Positions 56,184 through 63,905 of a DNA stretch of 64,000 nt are shown here, piece after piece. Under the pieces are notes generated by a model. It was not told the origin of the DNA and did no database searches. It was given only the letters and a program-made list of their open reading frames with translations. The position numbers and the translations under genes are program-made. The number at the start of each line of letters is the position of its first letter. Position 1 is the stretch's first letter. The stretch comes from Cyclobacterium sp. SYSU L10401 (GTDB lineage Bacteria; Bacteroidota; Bacteroidia; Cytophagales; Cyclobacteriaceae), in contig NZ_WOFO01000007.1 of the NCBI RefSeq assembly GCF_010993705.1, positions 124,001-188,000 of the forward strand. Direction: 5' to 3'.

Positions 56184-56204
56184 AGACAACTATTAACATA
56201 TGAA

Positions 56205-56680
56205 ATGCAGGTATTCCGTATTTGTTTGGAAAAATATGCCCATGACCTCATTGCTTCAGGTAAGCCCAATAGATGGAATGTTTCGGGAAATTTTGTGATT
56301 TACACCTCATCCACCAGGGCATTGGCTTGTCTTGAAAATGTGGTGCACAGAAGCAGTGAGGGACGTAACAATCTTTTTAGGGTAATGGAAATCCAGATTG
56401 ATGATGAAATCGGCATCACAAAAATCCCACTTGATTCCTTGCCGGAGAATTGGTACAAAAAAGCATCCTATCCCTTGTGCCAGAAAATAGGCAGTGATTG
56501 GTATAGAGAAGGAAAACACCTGTTTTGGAGGTTCCATCATCCATTATACCCAAGGAAAAAGTTTACATTAGCAATACCCGTCATACAGATTTTTTAATCA
56601 AAAAAATTCGATTGATGTCTACAGAGGAATTTGTTTTTAGTCCCAGGATCAAATCAGAAAATCCGGATATATTGGATTGA
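56205..56680 (+). pseudogene. RES-domain toxin, single frameshift
   Basis: NAD-degrading or NAD-modifying toxin of the RES family, partner of DUF2384 antitoxins. The first part reads VFRICLEKYAHDLIASGKP, RWNVSGNFVIYTSSTRALAC and WYREGKHLF; it then goes wrong at CTGTTTTGG (about 56522-56529). The next frame continues LEVPSSIIPKEKVYISNTRH, TDFLIKKIRLMSTEEFVFSP and ends at the stop 56678-56680. Adding one base restores 158 residues, a family length. As it stands the product lacks its C-terminal third. The R, Y, E/S positions of the active site are in the intact first part. Confidence 0.85.
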
Positions 56681-56683
56681 TGA

Positions 56684-56828
56684 TCCCGCTTTTCGGCATT
56701 TGCAATTCCGAACCCAGATAAACAGGGTTTGCAACCCTGCTTTCGAATCTAATCGTAATTAAAGGTACTATTGAACCGACCTATCCATCAAAGTAATCCT
56801 AAGAAAATTTTGAATCAAGTATATTTGT
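56684..56828. repeat. REP/BIME-like paired-hairpin repeat, copy 1
   Basis: About 145 bp, roughly 90 percent identical to 58900-59045. It contains GGCATT-TGC-AATTCC (imperfect) and CAGGGTT-TGC-AACCCTG (perfect) hairpins with the same loop TGC, a conserved segment (TTGAACCGACCTATC), and ends in TATATTTG, a -7 promoter-like element. It begins right after the RES stop. Confidence 0.85.
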
Positions 56829-56865
56829 GTTTTTGGCCTTATATTTACGACAATTAAAGAATGTC

Positions 56866-57078
56866 ATGATGGAACTTAAGTTTCAGTCCAAAGAAGAAAG
56901 CAACCGGGAGCAGCGGGAAGCATTTCTACGGCTGGCACCGAAAGACCGGTTCTACGCCTTCCTGGACCTTTGCGAAAACCTGAAAAAATTTCCAGTAAGA
57001 TCAACCAATAAATCTCCTTCAGACAGTTTTATAATTGAAATTAAAACCCATGACAAAAATCTGGAAAGAGAACATTGA
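56866..57078 (+). CDS. Small protein preceding a nucleotidyltransferase
   Basis: About 70 residues starting at the ATG at 56866 (a second ATG follows at once); the frame opens at 56827. It is charged and helical, with FQSKEESNREQREAFLRLAP and KDRFYAFLDLCENLKKFP. I do not recognise a named family, but such small proteins are often found just before nucleotidyltransferases in Bacteroidota. Its last 29 bases overlap the next gene, a sign of translational coupling, so it is a candidate toxin, antitoxin or partner. The repeat copy just upstream carries a promoter-like TATATTTG. Confidence 0.6.
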   Translation: MMELKFQSKEESNREQREAFLRLAPKDRFYAFLDLCENLKKFPVRSTNKSPSDSFIIEIKTHDKNLEREH

Positions 57079-57529
57079 TGCATTTTTAAAGGAAGCATCC
57101 AAAGAAGGGGTAAAGATGTTACTGGTAGGTGGCGGGGCGGTCAATTTCCACGGGTACCAAAGACACTCCGCAGATGTGGATTTCTGGATAGATACGTCTG
57201 AAGAAAATTTTTCGAAGCTACTCCAAGTATTTCGACGGATGGGGTATGAGATCGATAGCTTTCCTGAAAAAGTTAAAAATAAGGAACAAAATATATCTGT
57301 GAAATTCTCACCTGCAGATTTAAACTTAGAATTGATTACAAATTTTCAAATTGGAAAAAGCTTTGATGAGGCCTTTTCCGAAAGTGAAAAGGTTGAAGTT
57401 AGCAAATTTGGAGTACTCAAATGGAATGTCCTCAACTTATTTGACTTGCTGGAAAGCAAAAGACGAGCAGCGAGACCTAAAGATTTGTTGGATATTTTAG
57501 AATTGAAATCAATTCATAAGTTGGAATAA
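57050..57529 (+). CDS. Nucleotidyltransferase-fold protein (AbiEii/MNT-like)
   Basis: 159 residues from the ATG at 57050 (the frame opens at a TTG at 57035). The catalytic motif is GGGAVNFHGYQRHSADVDFW: a glycine-rich strand then two aspartates in the DxD pattern, as in nucleotidyltransferases of the AbiEii, MntA and HepT-associated groups. A later carboxylate is in SPADLNLELIT, and the C-terminal part contains LLDILELKSIHKL. These groups act as toxins or as antitoxins that modify a partner. It overlaps the preceding small gene and lies back-to-back with ATPase three. Confidence 0.78.
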   Translation: MTKIWKENIDAFLKEASKEGVKMLLVGGGAVNFHGYQRHSADVDFWIDTSEENFSKLLQVFRRMGYEIDSFPEKVKNKEQNISVKFSPADLNLELITNFQIGKSFDEAFSESEKVEVSKFGVLKWNVLNLFDLLESKRRAARPKDLLDILELKSIHKLE

Positions 57530-57550
57530 ATTTAATTTTAATGGGAGCTT

Positions 57551-58723
57551 TTAGTTTTTCTCTGCTCCACTATTTTTTTTAAGAGCTTCACAAAACTCCT
57601 TCAAAGAATAATTTCTCAGACCCTCTTTCAGCGGATAACCCTCATTAACCCGGGAGATAACCGCCCCCTTAGCGGCTTTTGTATCCTCCATACTAATCAA
57701 AAAGCCTTTGCTGATCTTAGGTGAAAGGGTGTTTTTGATCTCAATGGCCCATTCCACTTTTCCGGATTTAACCAGTAATAGATCACACTCCGCTCCCTGA
57801 TGGGTTCGGTAGAAGTAAAATTGGTAATCCAGTCCAAGCACATTAATTACCTGCTCTATGACGAATGTTTCCCATGAAGCTCCTATTAATAATTGATTGA
57901 TCAACTCATCATATGATTTTACGCCTACCGACGAATGCAACAGTCCTGTGTCCCGGATATATACCTTGGGGGATTTGACTAAGCGTTTTTTAACATTTCG
58001 GTGATAGGGCTGAAGGATTCGGACCATAAATGACCCTTCCAGGAATTCCAGATAGCGGGTTACTGTAGGCCGGGTAATCCCCAGTGCTCTGGCAAAATTA
58101 TCTCCATTCCACAAACTCCCCTGCACATGTGCCAACATCATCCAAAACCGTTCAACCAGCTTTGGATCCGTATTCAGCCCCAATAGGCCGAGGTCTCTTT
58201 CGATATAGGTTTTGATGAAATTTTCCCGCCACAAATTACTTATCCGCTCAGTGGATGCCAGGAATGACAGGGGATAACCTCCCCGCATCCAAAGACGCTC
58301 CATTTCCTCAATTAATATTTCTTTCAGCGTAAAAGGAGTGAGCTCGATATATCCTATCCTCCCCGCCAAGGAATCAGCACTACTCCGAATAAGGTCGGGT
58401 GATGCTGAGCCCAAGAGGATAAACCTTCCCGGCCTTCTGTCTTCATCAATGGAACTGCGAAGTTCTGCGAACAGCTCAGGCATTAGTTGAATTTCATCGA
58501 GGATAACGGTATTACCTTGATAATTCATTAGAAACAATTCCACATCACTTAGTTTGGCCCTGTCGCTCGCTTTCTCAAGATCCAGGTAAATTTTATTTTT
58601 TGCCCATGAAAGACTTTTAACCAACGTAGTCTTGCCCACCTGCCGGGGACCAACTATCCCGACTGCCGGAAATATTTCCATATATTCCTCAAACAGCGAC
58701 TGTATAACCCTTTGCTTTACCAT
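57551..58723 (-). CDS. AAA ATPase with DUF4143 nuclease-like domain (third of three)
   Basis: 390 residues with Walker A GPRQVGKT at 25-32, Walker B VILDEIQLMPEL near 75, a sensor-like LGSASPD, a winged-helix segment ALGITRPTVTRYLEFLEG and a DUF4143 end with AECDLLLVKSGKVEWAIEIK, supplying the Asp, Glu and Lys of a PD-(D/E)xK-like site. It converges on the nucleotidyltransferase gene (22 bp apart), so the two stops are close. A 47-bp perfect palindrome lies 56 bp upstream of the start. Together with both repeat copies it makes a compact block of about 2.4 kb. Confidence 0.87.
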   Translation of the reverse strand: MVKQRVIQSLFEEYMEIFPAVGIVGPRQVGKTTLVKSLSWAKNKIYLDLEKASDRAKLSDVELFLMNYQGNTVILDEIQLMPELFAELRSSIDEDRRPGRFILLGSASPDLIRSSADSLAGRIGYIELTPFTLKEILIEEMERLWMRGGYPLSFLASTERISNLWRENFIKTYIERDLGLLGLNTDPKLVERFWMMLAHVQGSLWNGDNFARALGITRPTVTRYLEFLEGSFMVRILQPYHRNVKKRLVKSPKVYIRDTGLLHSSVGVKSYDELINQLLIGASWETFVIEQVINVLGLDYQFYFYRTHQGAECDLLLVKSGKVEWAIEIKNTLSPKISKGFLISMEDTKAAKGAVISRVNEGYPLKEGLRNYSLKEFCEALKKNSGAEKN

Positions 58724-58778
58724 GGATTCATTTGTGTTCCATGTAAATATAGGTTGAAATAAAGACTTTAAAAAAATA

Positions 58779-58825
58779 TTTTACCATGAAAATCGAAAAT
58801 ATAATTTTCGATTTTCATGGTAAAA
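58779..58825. repeat. 47-bp perfect palindrome upstream of the third DUF4143 ATPase
   Basis: Arms of 22 bp with a 3-base centre (ATA), beginning TTTTACCATGAAAATCG at 58779 and matched exactly by its complement at 58804-58825. It lies 56 bp upstream of the start codon. It has no T-tail on either strand beyond A/T sequence, and its length and perfection are unlike a normal terminator. Confidence 0.88.
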
Positions 58826-58899
58826 ATAAATTACTTTTTATATGTCCGTATAAAAATCATCGAGAATAGGGATACTGCCACAGTCGAATACACCCGCTG

Positions 58900-59045
58900 T
58901 CCCGCTGTTAGGCATTTGCAATGCCGAACCCAGATAAACAGAGTTTGCAACCCTGCTGTCGTATTTAATCGTAATTAAAGGCGCTATTGAACCGACCTAT
59001 CGATCAAAGTAATCCTAAGAGAAATTTTAAATCAAGTATATTTGT
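58900..59045. repeat. REP/BIME-like paired-hairpin repeat, copy 2
   Basis: Second copy of the 145-bp element, with GGCATT-TGC-AATGCC now perfect and CAGAGTT-TGC-AACCCTG imperfect, complementary to the state in copy 1. It ends in TATATTTG, with no plus-strand gene beyond it. The 444-bp gap 58724-59167 also holds the 47-bp palindrome; the rest (59046-59167) shows nothing I can name. Confidence 0.85.
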
Positions 59046-59167
59046 CTAATATGACCTCCTATGCCTTATACGACTCCCTGTTACTTGAATCACATAGGTG
59101 CCTACTTAATGTCCGGTTAAAAAAGTTCATTCTCAGGATGGTGGTGAAATCGGAAAATCAGCAACCA

Positions 59168-59770
59168 TCATTCCTTCCGCTGTATCACGTAATTCTTAAT
59201 GGGACTGTGCATGCTGACCTCCTGCAATTTGCCATTCTCGTATTGGTAGTTGTTTTCGTTGCCTTCCACATAGGTATCGTAGGCCCCGTTTCCTTTAGCG
59301 GTAATGCTGGCAAACTGGCCGTGGTTTTCAGTAATCATCCTTTTTTTACCTTTCGGTTCCTCAAAAAACAAACGTACCGCACTGTAGTCGATTTTTTCAC
59401 TGACCTGATCATTAAATTCATACTTATAGGAATTGGCCCGGATCTCATAGACCCCATCTTCCAGCCAAATCCTGGACAGAAAATCTCCCCGATTGGTCTT
59501 TTTTTCTACGGATGATTCGATAAACTGCCCCTGATGGTATTTTACTTTGGTGGTATAATCCAGGTTGATCCGCCCAAAAAACCAGAAGCTCACCTCACTT
59601 CTCAGCAAAAAATACGTGGTATCGGCTTTGGTTTCTTTGGTGGCTACCATATCCCCAATGTTGATGCCCAGGATGGTAACCTCATATTCATGCCTTTCCT
59701 GGGCTTGGAGCAGCATGGGTGAATAGAGTAAAATCAACACAATAGCACTTGTAAGCGTATTTTTTAACAT
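59168..59770 (-). CDS. Exported DUF6134-like protein
   Basis: 200 residues with a signal peptide ending MLLQAQ, followed by a beta-rich body: YEVTILGINIGDMVATKE, YFLLRSEVSFWFFGRINLDY, TKVKYHQGQFIESSVEKK and a C-terminal SMHSPIKNYVIQRKE. This agrees with DUF6134, a small Bacteroidota family related in shape to DUF3108 proteins and probably periplasmic or lipid-binding. The function is unknown. It is alone on the minus strand, between repeat copy 2 and VapC. The frame 59042-59515 on the opposite strand is a shadow of it. Confidence 0.75.
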   Translation of the reverse strand: MLKNTLTSAIVLILLYSPMLLQAQERHEYEVTILGINIGDMVATKETKADTTYFLLRSEVSFWFFGRINLDYTTKVKYHQGQFIESSVEKKTNRGDFLSRIWLEDGVYEIRANSYKYEFNDQVSEKIDYSAVRLFFEEPKGKKRMITENHGQFASITAKGNGAYDTYVEGNENNYQYENGKLQEVSMHSPIKNYVIQRKE

Positions 59771-60013
59771 TTATTTATCAATTTGAAGGCTAATCTTACT
59801 AATAGCAAACTTCAGTCCGATTTAAAAAAGAAGAGACATAAATATAAACTTACCAAAAAAACCTCAAAGGTTGATGATTGCGGATTTGGGATTGGAACGT
59901 AGCGCATGTACATGTAAGATTGATCCACCAACCTGGTCCACAAAACACTAATTAGACATAGAAATTTACCCTTTCGAAATAATGGTAAGATTACCGTAAT
60001 ACCGGTAGTAATT

Positions 60014-60409
60014 CTACGTAAAAAGCTTGATTGGAAAATGCCTTGAGATATGGTCAAAGTCTCTATCTGCATGATAGAAAGTAACATCAAATACCAATGC
60101 GTAGGATGCAATTAGGCAGTCCATGCTTTTGCGGACGGTGACACCCTTTTTTCTTAAGTTAAAGTATAATTTAGCAGCATTTACGGCCATCATTTTAGGG
60201 TCAGCTTCTAAAAACCGGATGCTCATCAATTGTTCTGAGAGCATTTCAAATGTTGCAAGATCCTTTACTCCCTGTAGAATTTCCTGAAGTATCGGAGGGC
60301 AAATACAAACCTCATTGCTGAGAATATGTTTCCGGACTATCCGAACCAGTTTTTCATCCTCTCCCCTGAAAAATTCTATCCAGATGCTGGTGTCAATCAA
60401 AAGAACCAT
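60014..60409 (-). CDS. vapC: VapC-type PIN-domain toxin
   Basis: PIN-domain ribonuclease toxin, 131 residues. The four acidic positions are visible: Asp6 in LLIDTSIWIEFF, Glu43 in PPILQEILQG, the Asp in KSMDCLIASYAL (about 98) and the Asp in YHADRDFDHIS (about 115-118). These form the metal site that cuts tRNA or mRNA. The start codon is 3 bp after the vapB stop. Length and arrangement are normal, so the module looks functional. Confidence 0.92.
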   Translation of the reverse strand: MVLLIDTSIWIEFFRGEDEKLVRIVRKHILSNEVCICPPILQEILQGVKDLATFEMLSEQLMSIRFLEADPKMMAVNAAKLYFNLRKKGVTVRKSMDCLIASYALVFDVTFYHADRDFDHISRHFPIKLFT

Positions 60410-60412
60410 TTT

Positions 60413-60604
60413 TTAATCCGTTCTCATTCGTTCCAAATCTTCCACCCAATCAATTTTACCGGCCATACCTGCCAGTTCCTCCCGTTTCAATTTTTGAAGA
60501 AAATCTTTTAGTGCTGCATGAACGATTTCTCTTTTGGTTTTCAAGGAGGTTTTGTTCAGGATTTCATCCATCAACTTATCATCGATCTCGATATTGGTTC
60601 TCAT
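60413..60604 (-). CDS. vapB: VapB-type antitoxin
   Basis: 63-residue antitoxin with a ribbon-helix-helix start (MRTNIEIDDKLMDEIL) as in the DUF2191/VapB group and a C-terminal helix (LAGMAGKIDWVEDLERMRTD) that should block VapC, with a tryptophan in the usual toxin-contact region. It stands first in the vapBC operon, immediately before the toxin. It should bind its own promoter; an AT-rich inverted repeat lies ahead of it. Confidence 0.9.
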   Translation of the reverse strand: MRTNIEIDDKLMDEILNKTSLKTKREIVHAALKDFLQKLKREELAGMAGKIDWVEDLERMRTD

Positions 60605-60613
60605 CCTATTTTA

Positions 60614-60631
60614 ATTATACACCAATATAAT
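60614..60631. promoter_or_regulatory. Possible vapBC operator
   Basis: ATTATA-CACCAA-TATAAT, a 6-bp inverted repeat around a 6-base centre, about 10 bp upstream of the vapB start. The short arms and AT content make this tentative. Confidence 0.4.
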
Positions 60632-60665
60632 AAGTTTTTTACACATTCCTATCCTTTTCCTGAAA

Positions 60666-61811
60666 TTACAAATCAACCCTAAGACGCACAAACCCCATCT
60701 CATCCTCCAGATTGACGAAGACCCAAAGCATCCCATCTTTAATAAAATGCCGTAAAGGTTTCTCGGTTAAAAAGGGAAGCTCGGCCTCCTGGATCAGGTT
60801 CAACTCCTCATCGTACAAAGCCAGGTAAACATTAGCTCCGGCAGGCAGGGGAAAAAGTCCTTCCGTTATTTCGCTTTCATAATAATTCTCGTAAAATAAC
60901 CGCCAATACCGTTTGTTCTGCCCATCGTAAACAGGCAATAAGTAATGCGGTCCTTCCATCAATTGCTGAAAGTACCTGGAAAACTCACCTGCAGCAGCAA
61001 AATCACGCCCCTTTGCCGTATTCTCCGACTCCATCCACTCACTATTGGAGGGAACAGCCTTTATGGTATCGGCTTTCGGGTTGTAATGGTAAAATTCACT
61101 TCCGGTCTCCGCCCCAAACAATACCCCACTGTCTACTATTTCCAAGTAAATCTCGGCTTCATGATAGGCGTAGTTCTCCCCATCATTTAAAGAAGCGGTA
61201 TAATTCCCTAACTTATCCAATAAGGGTAAGGAATAGCGGTGGATTTGATGTTGATCCAGATCCAACCTGACAAACGATGCCAGCTCGTTTCGAAAAGCTT
61301 TTGCAAGGCCATATGCTTCCCCTTCACCGGAAGGATCCACCTGAACCCCTATAAGGGATTCCCTATCGCTAAGAACATCCCCGGAAAACTCCTTCGGATC
61401 CAGCTTCCAGGAACGGTCAAGTTTGCCACCTTGGTCAAAAACCATTGCCCCATTCCATGTGCTGAAGAAAATAGCTCCTCTCTTCCATCCCCTGAGGGAA
61501 TGGATACCCCTTAGTCCGTCGGGACCTTCTTTTTCAAAGGGAATTTTTCGGTCCAGAACCAGGCAATCCAGGTCGATTTTTTCGAGTTGGTGTTGCTCCA
61601 GGTCAAAATTGTACAGGTACCGGTGATCCTCGCTCAGACCGGAAAGCTCAAGCCCCCACTTGAGAAACAACAGTTCCTCTCCCGGATCAATCTGTACGGT
61701 ATCCACGCTGATTGTGAGTTCCTGAATCTCCTTTTCCGCCGGAGAACCGCAAGACGTCAGCATAAAAATCAAACCAAATACAAAGCATAAAATGTCAAGC
61801 GGATTTTTCAT
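60666..61811 (-). CDS. DUF4221 propeller lipoprotein (paralog)
   Basis: 381 residues with a lipobox leader (FGLIFMLTSCGSP), then ISVDTVQIDPGEELLFLKWG, HRYLYNFDLEQHQLEKIDLD, IPFEKEGPDGLRG and a C-terminal LWVFVNLEDEMGFVRLRVDL. These are the DUF4221 landmarks: an N-terminal DTVxxDxxxEILFL and the closing ENxEDEMGFxRL. It probably forms a beta-propeller in the periplasm or at the surface; no catalytic residue is evident. It lies 62 bp downstream of the next paralog in the same direction, so the two are probably cotranscribed. Confidence 0.83.
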   Translation of the reverse strand: MKNPLDILCFVFGLIFMLTSCGSPAEKEIQELTISVDTVQIDPGEELLFLKWGLELSGLSEDHRYLYNFDLEQHQLEKIDLDCLVLDRKIPFEKEGPDGLRGIHSLRGWKRGAIFFSTWNGAMVFDQGGKLDRSWKLDPKEFSGDVLSDRESLIGVQVDPSGEGEAYGLAKAFRNELASFVRLDLDQHQIHRYSLPLLDKLGNYTASLNDGENYAYHEAEIYLEIVDSGVLFGAETGSEFYHYNPKADTIKAVPSNSEWMESENTAKGRDFAAAGEFSRYFQQLMEGPHYLLPVYDGQNKRYWRLFYENYYESEITEGLFPLPAGANVYLALYDEELNLIQEAELPFLTEKPLRHFIKDGMLWVFVNLEDEMGFVRLRVDL

Positions 61812-61873
61812 TTGAACCTAAATTGAACAAGGTGGATATAAGATGTGAAAATAGGTAAACCACACATCTGAAT

Positions 61874-63028
61874 TCACAAATTAAAACTTAGCCTTACAAA
61901 GCCCATCTCATCTTCCATATTCTCAAAAATCCAGATTTTTCCGTCTTTGGCAAAATATTTTCCAGGAACCTTCTTGAGGTCGGTAACCAAAGATTCTCCT
62001 ATCAGGGCCAAGTTCTTGTCATAAACTGAAAGATACACCCTTGCCCTATCCGGACTCAGATCCTGCATGGGTTTTTGGGAATTCGGATTATATTCGCCCA
62101 TAGAGGAAAACCGGTAGAAAAACCCTTTTTCAGCATCCCAAAAAGGGGCTCCATAGGAAATTTCTTCATTGATGGACCGGTAAACAGCATTCATTTCTTT
62201 CTCTGAACTAACTTCATTGCGGTACACCCCAGACTTTTCAGCCGGCATGATCCGGCTTTCGTATGTATAATGCAGCAAAGTATCTGTTGCCTGATCCAAC
62301 ACATAAAGCTCATTGCTTACACCTGAACCCAAAATGACTTTACCTCCTTCCAGCACAAGGTAGGAACCAGGGTAAACAGAACTTTTGGATGGACCATCGG
62401 TAAAAGTCACCTTAAATGGGCGGACCCGTTCCATAATCACAGTAGGTATCCGTTTGATTTCTTTGTTAATGCCATCAATGATGGCCAGTTCATATTCATC
62501 CGTATCGAAGAGGGTGGCCATCCCATAAAAAACCAGGGAATCATCAGCAAAACCTTTGATCCGGTCCAACTGCTCATTTCCTGAAAAATGTCCCGAAGGC
62601 TCACCCAATTTGTTTAGCGGAAGGTCCATCACCTTTTTTCCCTTCCAGGTAAATATACCCCCCACTCCTGTATAACTTCCAAAATAAAGGCTGTCTGTGT
62701 TTACCGGAAAGATGGTAAAAACTCTTTCGCCAATGCCATTGGGTCCCTGTTTTTCAAAGGGAATTTTCTCTATCAATCGAAGCTCGTCCAGATCAATCTT
62801 TTCAAGGGTGTAGTCAAAATGATTGAAATTATACAAGTATCGGTGATCCGGAGAAAGAAAGGATTGAGAGAGCCATCCATTCAAAAAAAGGATCTCATCT
62901 TTGGAATCCACCATTACCGTATCCATAGAAAACGACATGCTATTTCTATTTGCAAGCTTGGATTGCTGTTCAGGACTTCCGCATGAAACCAATAAAATTA
63001 TGGAGAAAAGGAAAATAAAATCTTTCAT
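61874..63028 (-). CDS. DUF4221 propeller lipoprotein (paralog)
   Basis: 384 residues with leader ending LLVSCGSPE and the same landmarks: FSMDTVMVDSKDEILFLNGW, PDHRYLYNFNHFDYTLEKID, KIPFEKQGPNGIGERVF and the C-terminal IWIFENMEDEMGFVRLSFNL. It is the same length as the repaired broken copy at 54.4 kb and shares the most landmarks with it. The set is not adjacent in one block, since the RES, ATPase and VapBC genes lie between, which suggests an older duplication and later insertion. The role is unknown; upstream lies the XRE regulator on the same strand. Confidence 0.83.
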   Translation of the reverse strand: MKDFIFLFSIILLVSCGSPEQQSKLANRNSMSFSMDTVMVDSKDEILFLNGWLSQSFLSPDHRYLYNFNHFDYTLEKIDLDELRLIEKIPFEKQGPNGIGERVFTIFPVNTDSLYFGSYTGVGGIFTWKGKKVMDLPLNKLGEPSGHFSGNEQLDRIKGFADDSLVFYGMATLFDTDEYELAIIDGINKEIKRIPTVIMERVRPFKVTFTDGPSKSSVYPGSYLVLEGGKVILGSGVSNELYVLDQATDTLLHYTYESRIMPAEKSGVYRNEVSSEKEMNAVYRSINEEISYGAPFWDAEKGFFYRFSSMGEYNPNSQKPMQDLSPDRARVYLSVYDKNLALIGESLVTDLKKVPGKYFAKDGKIWIFENMEDEMGFVRLSFNL

Positions 63029-63146
63029 CTCTTAAATAGTTAATTTTAAATAATTTGAGGTGTTGATTTAAAATGAAAAAAACATAATTGGAAATTGAGG
63101 ATTTAGGATTATTGGAGACAGTTTTTTGGGCTGATTACATATGTAC

Positions 63147-63746
63147 CTATTTGATTATGTTTAATTTAGGGAAGTATTTCACCTTCTTCTCATTTTCAAT
63201 TTTAACCGTATTAATTAAAATTAAAACGAAATTGTATAAATATAAAAATCCCAGTACAGCAAATTTAACTAATGGGTTTCCCAGTACGGCTGGAGATATA
63301 TCCCCAGCTTGACTAAGTCGATAATACATACTACCAATGAAATAGATGTAAGTTAATATCACTATAATGGTCCAGGATATCTGAAAATTCAGAATTTCCT
63401 TACTTATGTAATTTATATCCTTTATTTTTCCCTTTCTGGAAATCCATAATATTAATGGAATTAATATTCCTAAAAGAGGGAATAGAACAAACCCTAGCGA
63501 AGAAAGATTTAAAGCCATAAGAAAACCTTTGTCTTCAGTAATAGTCCAATCAATTATCTCATCCGGACTTGAATCCAAGGCACTAGCCAATCGTCTAAGC
63601 GTGTCTCCACGTGGTTCTGTTTCACCATTCTCAATTCGCTGGATGGTTCGGATGCCTAATCCTGAGTTTTCTGCTAATAGTTCTTGAGAAAGTCCCCTGC
63701 GATTACGTAATTCCCTTACCCTTGTTGCCAGAATTAAATTTTTCAT
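63147..63746 (-). CDS. XRE helix-turn-helix protein with membrane tail
   Basis: 199 residues: an XRE-type DNA-binding domain (RVRELRNRRGLSQELLAENS, then RTIQRIENGETEPRGDTLRR) in residues 8-65, and three to four hydrophobic helices after residue 78 (SLGFVLFPLLGILIPLILWI) in a DUF4870-like part. A membrane-tethered regulator that senses the envelope is one reading. A 14-bp perfect palindrome (AAAAGTATACTTTT) lies 27 bp upstream of the start and may be its operator. It precedes the DUF4221 pair on the same strand at a distance of 118 bp. Confidence 0.85.
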   Translation of the reverse strand: MKNLILATRVRELRNRRGLSQELLAENSGLGIRTIQRIENGETEPRGDTLRRLASALDSSPDEIIDWTITEDKGFLMALNLSSLGFVLFPLLGILIPLILWISRKGKIKDINYISKEILNFQISWTIIVILTYIYFIGSMYYRLSQAGDISPAVLGNPLVKFAVLGFLYLYNFVLILINTVKIENEKKVKYFPKLNIIK

Positions 63747-63772
63747 CTTTTCTATACTTTTAATTATCGAGC

Positions 63773-63786
63773 AAAAGTATACTTTT
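63773..63786. promoter_or_regulatory. Possible XRE operator palindrome
   Basis: AAAAGTATACTTTT is a perfect 14-bp palindrome 27 bp upstream of the XRE start codon; a further half-site TATACTTTT occurs at about 63753-63761. Autoregulation would fit the family. Confidence 0.5.
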
Positions 63787-63905
63787 CCAATTCACGTGAT
63801 TACGCCCCTATAGCGTCATATTTACGCCATTTGTGTTTAATGCGTCAAAGCGATGCCATTTATGGCCATCTTAGTTTTATGATTCAAGATTGGATAGATC
63901 CGAAA

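Noticed and set aside
59042-59515. A 157-codon plus-strand frame after the second repeat copy
   Set aside because: It is antisense to the DUF6134 gene. Its product shows no family pattern, though the promoter-like end of the repeat could still make antisense RNA.
59812-60111. A 99-codon frame next to vapC
   Set aside because: It overlaps the 3' end of vapC out of frame; vapC has all its active-site residues, and the other has no motif.
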